From Candidatus Sumerlaeia bacterium (lineage in GTDB: Bacteria > Sumerlaeota > Sumerlaeia > SLMS01 > JAHLLQ01), in the NCBI GenBank assembly GCA_019634695.1, contig JAHCAW010000009.1, positions 40,451-104,450 of the forward strand: DNA of 64,000 nucleotides. The letters run 5' to 3'. Position 1 is the first letter of the stretch, and every line of letters begins with the position of its first letter. The translations under genes were made by a program, and so were the position numbers. Of the stretch, positions 17,510 through 27,551 are shown in pieces. Under the pieces are notes generated by a model. The model made no database searches. It worked only from the letters and a program-made list of their open reading frames with translations, and was not told the DNA's origin.

Positions 17510-18394
17510 TCAGTCCAGCGGCTGACGCTCGTCGATCACCTTGGTCTTCGTCACGATGTCGTGCACCGTCAGGCGGTCCGGTCGCGTGGCCGCGAACACC
17601 GCCGACAGCACCAGTACCGGCCACAGCAGGCACATGCCCAGGCATAGCCCTTCGGCCGCGCCGTGCAGTAGTCCTTCGGTGCCCTCCGACTCTGCGTCGT
17701 CCTGCCTCACGACACGCAGCTTCAGCACGCGCTTGCCCGGTGTCCGGCCTTCGCCCATCGACAACAGCCCGAAGTACCCGCACGCGATCAGCGTGTTGAG
17801 TGCCCCGGTGGCGAGCCCCAAGTCCGCCTGGCGCACCATGTGCACCACGAACCAGACCACCATCACGATGCCCGTATCGATGGCAAAGGCGGGCAGCCGC
17901 CGGGCCAGCGTGGCGGTGGCATAGCGTCGCGGCGGTGGCGGGGGAGCCTGAACCGGCGGCTGAGTGGCTCCCGGCTTTCCTGCTGCGGCGGCGGGGGGCG
18001 CCTCCGGAGTCCCGGGTGCCAGCGGTGTCGCCGGTCCCGGGGCGTCGGGAAGATCGGGCGAATCACCGACGACGGCAGGCGCCTCGGCGGGCGGCGGCGC
18101 GGCTGACACGGGCAACGGCGTGCCGGCGGCGGGCGCGCCGGGGACCTCGGTTCCCGCCTTCAGTCGCACCACCTTGCGGGTGCGCTTCACCAAGCGTACG
18201 CCCTCAGACGGAGGGGTGCCCGGTGCACCGATCGGATGAGGCGCGCTCGTCTTTGGAGGAGGCAGCGTCGGCCAGGCGACCGCCGAGGGGCGCTGTGACG
18301 ACTGGCCCTCCAGCGCCTTGCCGCACTTCAGGCAATACGCCACGTCCGCTTCGCACGCGGTGCCGCAGTGCGGGCACTTTCGGCTCTGGGACAT
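17510..18394 (-). CDS. RDD-family membrane protein with N-terminal zinc ribbon
   Basis: A 294-residue protein in three parts: a zinc ribbon (CPHCGTACEADVAYCLKCG, residues about 6-24), a Pro/Ala-rich linker (about 35-165) and an RDD domain (about 170-290) with three TM segments (ARRLPAFAIDTGIVM, then EGRTPGKRVLKLRVV and DRLTVHDIVTKTKV). RDD proteins are poorly understood membrane proteins, some acting as ion antiporters. The ATG at 18394 follows CCGGAGG; an earlier possible start adds a non-conserved tail. Confidence 0.85.
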   Translation of the reverse strand: MSQSRKCPHCGTACEADVAYCLKCGKALEGQSSQRPSAVAWPTLPPPKTSAPHPIGAPGTPPSEGVRLVKRTRKVVRLKAGTEVPGAPAAGTPLPVSAAPPPAEAPAVVGDSPDLPDAPGPATPLAPGTPEAPPAAAAGKPGATQPPVQAPPPPPRRYATATLARRLPAFAIDTGIVMVVWFVVHMVRQADLGLATGALNTLIACGYFGLLSMGEGRTPGKRVLKLRVVRQDDAESEGTEGLLHGAAEGLCLGMCLLWPVLVLSAVFAATRPDRLTVHDIVTKTKVIDERQPLD

Positions 18395-18593
18395 GCGGGC
18401 CGCCTCCGGGACGTGGTGCGCCTGCTTCCAACACGGACGGGACACTCGAAGTGCCTTCTGGGGGGGTGATGGGTCAAGGCCACTCGGCCGGCCTTACCCA
18501 TTGACGGGGTCGAGTCGCACGGGCTCTCTCCGGCGTCACATGCACTCACCCGGGCGTGGCAGGCGATCTCCGCCACGCCAAGGAGCGACCTTG

Positions 18594-19217
18594 ATGAGAA
18601 TCGTTCGACGGTTCATTCTGCCTTCAGTTCTGGCGGCGACGACATTGGCCGGCGTCGCGTATGCCCAGTGCGGCGCCGACTTTCTGGCCATGGATCGACG
18701 GGACTCCACATGCCCGGTGCTTGCGACGGCCGACCTCGCGCCGGCCGAGTGCCCCGCACCGGCGACGGTTGCCGCCGCGATTCCGTTCGTCTTCGTCGAC
18801 GTGGAGGGCAATCCGACCGAGCCGACGCGCGAGCAGTTGCTGGCCATCAACACGCTGCTGTTGCGGCTCGACGGACCGAAGCTGGCGCTGCGGCCCGCGC
18901 GGACCGAGTCCGTCGCGCCCGAGGCAACATCGGCCGCGGCGGGCCTTGTCGCCGCCGTCGACAAGGAGGGCAATGTCGTCGCCCCGGCTCTTGACGAATG
19001 GCCCGTTGCGCCCGCCAAGGCCGACGTCGTCGCCGAGCCCGTACCCGTCGATCCTGCCGATCCGTCGAAGGGGATCATGGTCGCCGCGCCGACGAGCGCC
19101 ACCCGCGCCACGCTCCACGCCGATGGCACCCTGCTCCTCGAGTGCCGGATGAACGAGTCGTTGCCCACACGCCCGCTGCTTGCAGCGGCCGATTCCGAGC
19201 AGGAGGTCGCCCCGTGA
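18594..19217 (+). CDS. Exported protein of unknown function
   Basis: A 207-residue protein starting at ATG 18594, 8 nt after AAGGAG. The signal peptide ends near GVAYAQCG. The mature part is Ala/Pro/Val-rich with four Cys in the first 40 residues and a repeated FVDVEGN / AVDKEGN phrase. No family recognised. Its stop overlaps the start of the metalloprotease-like gene (GTGA), so the two are coupled and may act together. Confidence 0.7.
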   Translation: MRIVRRFILPSVLAATTLAGVAYAQCGADFLAMDRRDSTCPVLATADLAPAECPAPATVAAAIPFVFVDVEGNPTEPTREQLLAINTLLLRLDGPKLALRPARTESVAPEATSAAAGLVAAVDKEGNVVAPALDEWPVAPAKADVVAEPVPVDPADPSKGIMVAAPTSATRATLHADGTLLLECRMNESLPTRPLLAAADSEQEVAP

Positions 19218-20149
19218 TCATGCGCCTCGCCTTCGTGACGACAGTCCTTCTCGGAGTTCTGGCGACCTGCCCGCAGGCAGTCGCCGCCCAGCAGTTCAAC
19301 TTCATCTATCCGGAAGTTACCGGTTCGACCGGCATCGGCTTCGACGACCCGACGTTGGGGACCGCGCGGCGCACGGCATGGGAGTTCGCCGTCGCGCAAT
19401 GGGGTGCCCGCGTCAACAACACGCAGACGATCAACGTCGAGTCCTTCTGGGACAACCTGGGCACGGGCTCGTCGGTGACACTCGGACGTGCGAGCAGCGT
19501 GCTCGTCTTCCGGGACTTCACCGGCGTTCCACAGGCCGGCACCTTCTACGCCTCCGGCCTGGCCAACGAGTTCTTCGGCAGCGACATCAACACCGACTCG
19601 CCGGAGATTCGTGCCGAGTTCAACCACCAGGTCGACACGCTGAATGCGTTGGGCTCGACGGTGTTCTACTACGGTCTCGACGAGAGTCCTCCCGCCGGCA
19701 CGATCAGCTTCGTGCGCACGGCGCTGCACGAACTCTGCCACGGCCTCGGCTTCTCCGCCGGCGTCAACAGCGCTGGCGAGCTGCTCGGCGGTGGATTCCC
19801 CACTGCGTTCGATCGCTTCCTTGTCCTCGATGCCACGACGCAAACGCCGCTGACCACCATGTCGGACGCCGGTCGCTCGAGCGCCATTCGCAGCGACAAT
19901 CTGTACTGGAGCGGCGCCACGGTGACGGCCGCCAACGGCGGCAATCTGGCGCGCATGCACGCACCGGCAACGTATGTCTCCGGCTCGAGCGTCTCGCACT
20001 TCAAGCTCGGGCACTACAACCCGCCCGAAATGATGGAGCCCTCGCTGTCGGGCGCATCGTTCGATCCGCGACTCGCCGACGAGCTACTCTTCGATCTTGG
20101 ATGGAGCATCAACCTGCCATCGAGCGTCCGCTCCTGGACGCTGTACTGA
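19214..20149 (+). CDS. Exported zinc metalloprotease-like protein with W-x-L-Y C terminus
   Basis: A 311-residue protein. The GTG at 19214 lies 7 nt after AGGAGG and overlaps the previous stop; an ATG at 19220 is the alternative. The signal peptide ends near AVAAQQF. The motif ALHELCHGLGFSAGV supplies HExxHxxGF, typical of secreted zinc metalloproteases of the metzincin-like group; the third ligand is not obvious, though a late H in FKLGHYNPPEMMEPS is a candidate. The chain ends SVRSWTLY, closely similar to SVFEWSLY of the next gene. Substrate unknown. Confidence 0.7.
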   Translation: MIMRLAFVTTVLLGVLATCPQAVAAQQFNFIYPEVTGSTGIGFDDPTLGTARRTAWEFAVAQWGARVNNTQTINVESFWDNLGTGSSVTLGRASSVLVFRDFTGVPQAGTFYASGLANEFFGSDINTDSPEIRAEFNHQVDTLNALGSTVFYYGLDESPPAGTISFVRTALHELCHGLGFSAGVNSAGELLGGGFPTAFDRFLVLDATTQTPLTTMSDAGRSSAIRSDNLYWSGATVTAANGGNLARMHAPATYVSGSSVSHFKLGHYNPPEMMEPSLSGASFDPRLADELLFDLGWSINLPSSVRSWTLY

Positions 20150-20364
20150 TCGCCTCGCGAGACGTGCATCGCGGCGAATAGCGTCAACTCTCTTCGTGGC
20201 GGACCAAGAACGACTTGGACGTTCGTCGCCTAAGCTTCGCATGCGCGCGGCAATCCTGCCGCGTGTGCCGGTTTCGATTTGACAGCCACATTCGGCGGGC
20301 AAAGCGTTGACGGGACGCGCGTCGGCGCGTTGCAAGCATTCCCATGCACGCATTGGAGGACATC

Positions 20365-21561
20365 ATGCGCAAAACGATCCTGACGCTGGCGGGCACACTC
20401 GCCCTCGGCGCCGCTTCGACCCTGCATGCGCAGGCGGTGAACTTCACGCCTGTCGCCACGGCTGCCCAGATCACTGCAGTGACCGGGCAATCCCAGTTCT
20501 TCCCGTATGGCCTCGACGTGGACAGCTCGGGCCGCATCTACGTGATCGATGGTGGACCCGCGGGCGGCAGCGCCGACGACGCGATCCTTCGGATCACGCC
20601 GGGCTCGCCGCCGACGATCGAGATCGTCGCCACCGGCGCGCAGATGTTCGCCGCGCTCGATGCCGCCAACGGCACCAGCACGGCGACCGACTTCAACGCC
20701 CGCCAACTTGCGATCGCCGCCGACGGTGACATCATCATCCTCGGCTTCACGGCGACGTTCGGAAACGGCGACGCCCTGCTGTCGATCAACCCCACGTCGC
20801 TGCCGGGCACGGTCAGCGTCGTCTACACGCCGACCGACGCCAACAACTCCGCGATCGACGGTGCCGGTGCGCTCACCGTCGTCGGCAACACCGCCTACGT
20901 CGGCACGGACCGCAGCAACGGCTCGATCTGCAACCTGTGGGCCATCGACACGAACTCGGGCTCGGCGCCGGCCGCTCCGGTCACCGCGCTCGTCACCGAG
21001 ACCGACCTGATCAACTTCTACGCCGGCCTCAGCCAGACGGTCGCGGCCGCCGACGTCGCTCTCAACGACGTCACCACGGACGGCACGGACATCATCGCGA
21101 TCGTCAGCGCAACCACCCCGGCGACCGATGACGTCCTGCGCATCACGACCGCCGGCGCGATCAGCCGCATCTTCTCCGGCCCGCAGCTCGTCAGTGCCCT
21201 GGCCGTGCTCGACGCGAACACGACCGACACCGGCTACAACGCCCTTGCCGTCGACGGTGAAGGCGTCGTGTGGCTGTCCAACCGCTTCGGCATCGCCGCC
21301 AGCGTCTACGACGACAGTATCGTCGTCGTCAGCGGCACCGGCGCCTCGATCGACGTCTCGCGCAGCATCACCAAGACCGCGTTGCAGACCCAGCTCGGCA
21401 CCACGGCCCTTCCATTCGTCAACAACGACGCGATGGCCTACGATGCGGTCAACAATCGTGTGGTCTTCGGCGAACGCGGCAGCACCGCGGGCGAGCGCGG
21501 CATCTTCGCTTCGCCCGCCACGACCCCCACCGCCTCCGTCTTCGAGTGGTCGCTCTACTGA
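20365..21561 (+). CDS. Exported beta-propeller-like protein with W-x-L-Y C terminus
   Basis: A 398-residue exported protein; ATG 20365 has TTGGAGGA at about 5 nt and a signal peptide ending STLHAQAVNF. The sequence has repeating strands such as PYGLDVDSSGRIYVIDGG and LAVDGEGVVWLSNRFG, the pattern of NHL/SMP-30-type propellers. No catalytic residues can be named. It ends SVFEWSLY, matching the tail of the preceding metalloprotease-like protein although the two are otherwise unrelated. Followed by a strong terminator. Confidence 0.7.
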   Translation: MRKTILTLAGTLALGAASTLHAQAVNFTPVATAAQITAVTGQSQFFPYGLDVDSSGRIYVIDGGPAGGSADDAILRITPGSPPTIEIVATGAQMFAALDAANGTSTATDFNARQLAIAADGDIIILGFTATFGNGDALLSINPTSLPGTVSVVYTPTDANNSAIDGAGALTVVGNTAYVGTDRSNGSICNLWAIDTNSGSAPAAPVTALVTETDLINFYAGLSQTVAAADVALNDVTTDGTDIIAIVSATTPATDDVLRITTAGAISRIFSGPQLVSALAVLDANTTDTGYNALAVDGEGVVWLSNRFGIAASVYDDSIVVVSGTGASIDVSRSITKTALQTQLGTTALPFVNNDAMAYDAVNNRVVFGERGSTAGERGIFASPATTPTASVFEWSLY

Positions 21562-21590
21562 TTCCTGGACAGGTCACCCGCAGGCACACG

Positions 21591-21618
21591 CGAACCCCGC
21601 CGGCAACGGCGGGGTTCG
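21591..21618. terminator. Strong hairpin terminator between convergent genes
   Basis: A perfect 12-bp stem (21591-21602 with 21607-21618) closed by a GCAA tetraloop lies between the propeller gene on the plus strand and the polyprenyl synthase gene on the minus strand. The symmetry means it could serve both. No long T-run flanks it. Confidence 0.75.
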
Positions 21619-21641
21619 TCCATTCCGGCCATCGTATGATT

Positions 21642-22604
21642 TCAGTGCGTGCGCACGAGCACCCGGTCGGCGATCTGGCGCAGCAGGTTCATCGGCTCGT
21701 TGACGAGGCCCACATCGTCGAGGGCGCCGAGGGCGCTCCGGCAATGATCGCCCGCACGGTCCAGCGAATGGCCGATGCCGCCGTAGCGCGCGACGTAGGA
21801 GTGCACGGTGGCGAAGTCGCGGCCGTTCTCGAGCACGCGCACCAGCGTCGCGCGGTCCTCTTCGGTCGCCACCGCCAGCGTCCGCAGCAGCGGCAGCGTC
21901 TGCTTGCCCTCGGCAAGGTCCGAGCCGACGCGCTTGCCCCAGCGATCCGTCTGCGCCTCGTAGTCGAGCGTGTCGTCGGTGATCTGGAACGCGAGTCCGA
22001 AGTCGAGCCCGTACTGGCCGAATCGCAGCACGGTCTGCGCCGGTGCGCCGCCGACCAGCGCGCCCAGGCTCGCCGCCGCCGAGAACAGCACCGCCGTCTT
22101 CTTCGTGATGATCTCCATGTAGTCGGCTTCCGACAGCCACTGGCCGCGGCGCTCGACTTGCAGGAACTCCCCCTGCGTCATCTGCTGCGTGGCACGACTG
22201 AGCATGCGCACCGTCGCGGGCTCGAGCGTCGAGAGCGCCAGGTCGAACGAGGTCGCGTACAAGTAGTCGGCGAACAGAATCGCGACGTCGTCGCCCCAGC
22301 GCGCGTTGACCGTCTGGCGACCGCGCCGCAGTGGCGCCCGGTCGATCACGTCGTCGTGCAGCAGCGTGGCGACATGGAACAACTCGACGGCGGCCCCGAG
22401 CAGAATGTGGTGGTCGCCGGCCGGATCGTAGCCGCAGGCCCGGGCCGCCAGACAGACCACCGCCGGCCGCAGACGCTTGCCCCGGCCCGCCGCCACATAG
22501 TCGGCCACCTCGCCCATCAGGTCGCCCTCGACTCGAAAGGCGTCGGCCAGCACCTCCTCGAGGCGCTCGAAGTCTTCGGCAATCGCTTCGTACAGAAAAT
22601 CCAC
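21642..22604 (-). CDS. Polyprenyl diphosphate synthase
   Basis: A 320-residue all-helical isoprenyl chain-elongating enzyme. The first Asp-rich motif is in LLHDDVIDRA and the second in FQITDDTLDYEA; GKRLRPAVVCLAARACG is the preceding IPP-binding region. Length and motifs fit octaprenyl/solanesyl-type synthases that make the quinone side chain. The likely start is GTG 22604, with AGGGAAA about 10 nt upstream; a longer reading to 22721 adds an Arg-rich non-conserved segment. Product length cannot be read from sequence. Confidence 0.9.
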   Translation of the reverse strand: MDFLYEAIAEDFERLEEVLADAFRVEGDLMGEVADYVAAGRGKRLRPAVVCLAARACGYDPAGDHHILLGAAVELFHVATLLHDDVIDRAPLRRGRQTVNARWGDDVAILFADYLYATSFDLALSTLEPATVRMLSRATQQMTQGEFLQVERRGQWLSEADYMEIITKKTAVLFSAAASLGALVGGAPAQTVLRFGQYGLDFGLAFQITDDTLDYEAQTDRWGKRVGSDLAEGKQTLPLLRTLAVATEEDRATLVRVLENGRDFATVHSYVARYGGIGHSLDRAGDHCRSALGALDDVGLVNEPMNLLRQIADRVLVRTH

Positions 22605-22724
22605 GCGAGTCGGTTTCCCTGCGGGGCTCTCGTGCGCCCGTTGTTCTCGCAACCCTTCGGGTTGCCAACCGGAAAGCGGCCTCCACCGCCCTCGGTCGCA
22701 CCGCCGACTCCTCCGCCTCACGTG

Positions 22725-23011
22725 CTACCAAGCGACGTGGAAGCCCTCGTGCTTCCCGCCTGCCGGGCGCCAGTCGGCCTGCACTCCGGTGACGCGGGCA
22801 AGGGAAGGTCCACGTCCCAGTGCCTCGAGCAGCCGCTCCAAGTCCTCGGCCGGGCCCTCGGCCCACACCTCCACGCCCCCGTCTCGCAGGTTCCGGACCC
22901 AGCCCGTCAGCCCGAACTGTTCGGCCTCGCGCACGACGAACGCCCGGAAGCCGACCCCCTGCACCCGTCCCCGCACCACCGCTTGCAGCGCCCGCGATTC
23001 CCGCCCGCCCA

Positions 23012-23012
<1 letters not shown>
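22725..23012 (-). CDS. acyP: Acylphosphatase
   Basis: A 95-residue acylphosphatase. VVRGRVQGVGFRAFV holds the phosphate-binding loop with the catalytic Arg, and GWVRNLRDGGVEVWAEG holds the catalytic Asn. The enzyme hydrolyses acyl phosphates such as carbamoyl phosphate. The ATG at 23012 shares its A with the TGA of the upstream NtrC-type regulator gene, and GGGGAGGA precedes it; a GTG at 23015 is the alternative. Translationally coupled to the regulator. Confidence 0.93.
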
Positions 23013-24418
<1,406 letters not shown>

Positions 24419-24518
24419 GGGGGCGCGGTTCCTCCGGACGGCCATTGGGCCGCCCGGACGCTAGCCGCGGGCGTCATGGCTGCCAAAGGCTTTTTGCGCT
24501 CCTTCGGGGCCCGGGCCC

Positions 24519-26150
24519 TCAGTCCGGCGTCGTCAGCTTGCCCAGCAGGTTCTCGCTCGCCGTGCGCGCGACGAGGAACTGGCGCAGGTAGTCCGGTCCG
24601 CCGGCCTTGGATCCGATGCCGCTCATCTTGAAGCCGCCGAACGGCTGCCGGCCGACCATCGCGCCGGTGATCCCGCGGTTCAGGTACAGGTTGCCGCAGC
24701 GCAACTCGCGCTTGGCGCGCTCGAGGTTCTCCCACGAGCGCGAATAGAGGCCGCCGGTCAGCGCGTACTCGCTGGCGTTGGCAATTGCCAGCGCGTCGTC
24801 GAAGTCCCGCGCCTTGAGCACGGCGAGCACCGGGCCGAAGACCTCCTCGCGCGCCAGCCGGTCGTCGCGCTTCACATCGAGGAAGATCGCCGGCGGCACG
24901 TAGTGTCCCTGCTTGCCCAGCTTCCCGGTCTCTCCGACGAAGAGCGCCTTGTGCTCCTTGCGGCCCAGCGCGATGTACTCCTCGATCTTCGCGCGCGCCT
25001 TGGCATCGATCACCGCGTTGATGCGGCACGCGGGATCCCACGCCGGCGCGATCGTCAGGCGCGCGGCCTCCTCGCGCAGGCGCGCCACCACGTCGTCGTA
25101 CACCGCCCGATGCACCACCAGGCGCGAGCAGGCCGAGCACTTCTGGCCGCTGAAGCCGAATGCGCTGTAGACGAGGTCGAGCACCGCGTCGTCGAGCGCC
25201 GCACTCTCGTCCACGATCAGCGCGTTCTTGCCGCCCATCTCCGCCACCACTCGCTTGACGTGTTGCTGGCCCGGCCGCGGCACGTACGCCTCGCGCAGGA
25301 TGTGCAGCCCCACCTCCTTCGACCCCGTGAACGCGATCATGTGCACGTCGGGCGAGGAGACCAGCGCCTCGCCGACCACCGTGCCCGGTCCCGGCACGAA
25401 GTTCACCACGCCGGGCGGCAGCCCGCACGCCTCCAGATGGCGCAGCATCTCCCAGGCGATCAGCGGCGTCTGGCTCGACGGCTTCCACAGCGTCGTGTTC
25501 CCCGCCACCACCGCGGCCGACATCATTCCCAGCGGAATGGCCCCCGGGAAGTTCCACGGACCGATCACGCCCACCACGCCGAGCGGCGCGTAGTAGAGCT
25601 CGTTGCGCTCGACCTCGTACCATGTCTGGAGCGGCTCGCGGCTGCCCAGGCGCAGTATCTCGCGCGCGTAGTACTCGAGGAAGTCGATCGCCTCGCAGAT
25701 GTCGGCGTCGGCTTCGCGCCAGGGCTTGGCGGCCTCGAAGACCATCAGGGCGGCGAGGCGGTCGCGGTCCGCCCGCATGCGCGCGGCGGCTTCGATCATC
25801 AGGCGCGCGCGTTCGCCCGGCGTCGTGCGACTCCAGGACTCGAAGGCGGCCGTGGCCGCCGCGATGGCCGCCTGCATCTCCTTCGGGCCGGCCGACCCGC
25901 TGGCGCCCAGCACCAGCGACGTGTCGCTCGGGCTCGTGACGATGATCTTCTTCTTCGTCTCGACGCGCTTGCCGCCGATGACCAGCGGGGCCTCGATCCG
26001 GAACGCGGCGCGCACATCGTCGAGGGCCTTCTCGAAAGCCTGCCGCTGCGCGGGATCGGAGAAGTTCCGATAGGTCTCGTTGCGGAAGGCCGGGACGGCC
26101 AGCCGGCCGGGATAGCCGACGGTGGCAAGGGGCTGGGCAGGAGGGGTCAT
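24519..26150 (-). CDS. L-glutamate gamma-semialdehyde (1-pyrroline-5-carboxylate) dehydrogenase
   Basis: A 543-residue NAD-dependent aldehyde dehydrogenase. The catalytic Cys is in GFSGQKCSACSRLV, the form characteristic of P5C dehydrogenases; IGPWNFPGAIP and AFTGSKEVG are cofactor motifs and EMGGKNALIV holds the general-base Glu. The N-terminal YRNFSDPAQRQAFEKAL and PLVIGGKRVET also match P5CDH. It oxidises glutamate semialdehyde to glutamate in proline/arginine breakdown. No proline dehydrogenase is adjacent. ATG 26150 has GCGAGG about 8 nt upstream. Divergent from the PDK-like gene. Confidence 0.9.
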   Translation of the reverse strand: MTPPAQPLATVGYPGRLAVPAFRNETYRNFSDPAQRQAFEKALDDVRAAFRIEAPLVIGGKRVETKKKIIVTSPSDTSLVLGASGSAGPKEMQAAIAAATAAFESWSRTTPGERARLMIEAAARMRADRDRLAALMVFEAAKPWREADADICEAIDFLEYYAREILRLGSREPLQTWYEVERNELYYAPLGVVGVIGPWNFPGAIPLGMMSAAVVAGNTTLWKPSSQTPLIAWEMLRHLEACGLPPGVVNFVPGPGTVVGEALVSSPDVHMIAFTGSKEVGLHILREAYVPRPGQQHVKRVVAEMGGKNALIVDESAALDDAVLDLVYSAFGFSGQKCSACSRLVVHRAVYDDVVARLREEAARLTIAPAWDPACRINAVIDAKARAKIEEYIALGRKEHKALFVGETGKLGKQGHYVPPAIFLDVKRDDRLAREEVFGPVLAVLKARDFDDALAIANASEYALTGGLYSRSWENLERAKRELRCGNLYLNRGITGAMVGRQPFGGFKMSGIGSKAGGPDYLRQFLVARTASENLLGKLTTPD

Positions 26151-26367
26151 GATCGGAACCTCGCAGGGATTCTTTGAGGATGGTGGCACGGAAGTTGGAC
26201 CTCGCGGACCGTGGCTCGCCGAAGCCGAAGAAACGATAGGGGTGGCCGTCGAATCGCTCAAGTCCAATCGGGTTGCAAATCACCGCTTCCGGGGAAATTT
26301 TTGGTTATTCCCAATTCTTCCCAAACGCGGGCCGGTATCGGGTTGACAGTCCCCGCGAGGTCACAGG
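26151..26367. promoter_or_regulatory. Divergent intergenic region with AT-rich segment
   Basis: This 217-nt region separates two divergent genes and must hold both promoters. It contains an AT-rich patch at about 26290-26330 in otherwise GC-rich DNA, including a short direct repeat TTCCCAA separated by TTC. No confident -35/-10 pair could be assigned. Confidence 0.4.
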
Positions 26368-27528
26368 ATGAACCCGGGACAAAATTCCGCGCCCGAAGCC
26401 CCCGCCAGGCACACCATGGACTCTGCAATCACCAAGAAGCTGGCGGACGAGTTGCGCGTCTACGCCAACCGTCGGCAGACGCCCCTGACGATCCGCCAGC
26501 TCTACGAGTTCGGCTCCGACGACAACGAGGGCATGCGGCTGCGCGCCGCCAAGTTCCTCCACTGCGAGGTCCCCGTTCGACTCGCGCACATGGTGCGCAA
26601 CCTCGAGAACCTTCCCTACGGCCTGTCCGACATGCCGTCGGTGCGCCGCATCCGCGGCCTGTATACCCAGTCCTTCCACGAAATCCTCAATTTCCCGCAT
26701 CCCCAGACACTGGAGGACGAAGCCGCCTTCACCCGCCTTGTCGACCGCATGAAGAACCGGCACGCCAACGTGGTCGCCACAATGGCCTGCGGCCTGATGG
26801 AGTTGAAGGCCGTGAAACCCGCCGAGGTCGAGGCCGAGCAGATTCGCCACTTCCTGGACCGCTTCTACCTGTCGCGCATCGGCATCCGCGTCTTGATCGG
26901 CCAGCACATCGCCCTGCATGAGGAGCGCGGCGACGGGTGGGTCGGCATCATCTGCGCCCACACGGCGCCGGCGCATGTCGCCCGCGAGGCCGGTCGCCAG
27001 GCGCAGACCCTGTGCCGCATGAACTACGGCGTCACGCCGCCGGTCGAAATCGCCGGACGCGAGGACCTCACCTTCACCTACATCCCGACGCACCTGCATC
27101 ACATGCTCTTCGAGCTGATCAAGAACTCCCTGCGCGCCACCGTCGAGAAGCACGGCGCGGACGACCACCTGCCGCCCGTCAAGATCGTCGTCGCCGGCGG
27201 CAGCGGCAGCGAGGATGTCACCATCAAGGTCGCCGACGAAGGCGGCGGCATCCCGCGCAGCGGCATCGACCGCATCTGGACCTATCTGTACACGACCGGC
27301 AAGTTGCCCGACACGATGCCCACCGGCGAGGAGGAGATGGTCGCCATGGCGGGCTATGGTTACGGCCTGCCGATCACCCGCCTGTACGCGCGCTACTTCG
27401 GGGGCGACGTCCAGCTCATCTCGATGGAGGGCTACGGCACCGACGCCTACCTGTATCTCAACCGACTGGGCACGCACGAGGAGGCCTTGCCGACGGGCCT
27501 CGAGGTGTTGCAGCAACAGGTCGGTTGA
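26368..27528 (+). CDS. Pyruvate/branched-chain dehydrogenase kinase (PDK/BCKDK)-type protein kinase
   Basis: A 386-residue GHKL protein that resembles mitochondrial pyruvate dehydrogenase kinases along its whole length, not a normal bacterial histidine kinase. The N-terminal four-helix domain has FLHCEVPVRLAHMVRN, MKNRHANVVATMACG (His132) and FLDRFYLSRIGIRVLIGQH. The ATPase domain has IPTHLHHMLFELIKN (His245, Glu249, Asn253), VADEGGGIP (Asp290) and AGYGYGLPITRLYARYFGGD. His132, His245 and Glu249 occupy the positions of PDK2 His115, His239 and Glu243. There is no H-box for autophosphorylation and no TM or sensor domain. The C-terminal DW motif of PDKs is missing. In eukaryotes the family inactivates E1alpha by Ser phosphorylation. 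No dehydrogenase gene is in the window, so the target is unknown. Confidence 0.85.
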   Translation: MNPGQNSAPEAPARHTMDSAITKKLADELRVYANRRQTPLTIRQLYEFGSDDNEGMRLRAAKFLHCEVPVRLAHMVRNLENLPYGLSDMPSVRRIRGLYTQSFHEILNFPHPQTLEDEAAFTRLVDRMKNRHANVVATMACGLMELKAVKPAEVEAEQIRHFLDRFYLSRIGIRVLIGQHIALHEERGDGWVGIICAHTAPAHVAREAGRQAQTLCRMNYGVTPPVEIAGREDLTFTYIPTHLHHMLFELIKNSLRATVEKHGADDHLPPVKIVVAGGSGSEDVTIKVADEGGGIPRSGIDRIWTYLYTTGKLPDTMPTGEEEMVAMAGYGYGLPITRLYARYFGGDVQLISMEGYGTDAYLYLNRLGTHEEALPTGLEVLQQQVG

Positions 27529-27551
27529 TCGCGCGGCGGGAGCAACGGCGC

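Noticed and set aside
20279..20284. TTGACA box upstream of the propeller protein gene
   Set aside because: No plausible -10 element at the right spacing.
26184..26198. A sigma-54-like promoter (TGGCACG, 4 nt, TTGG) upstream of the PDK-like gene
   Set aside because: The nearly invariant C of the -12 TTGC is G, and the site is about 170 bp from the start; not reliable without mapping.
26343..26348. TTGACA just before the PDK-like gene
   Set aside because: A -10 element at normal spacing would fall on the start codon.
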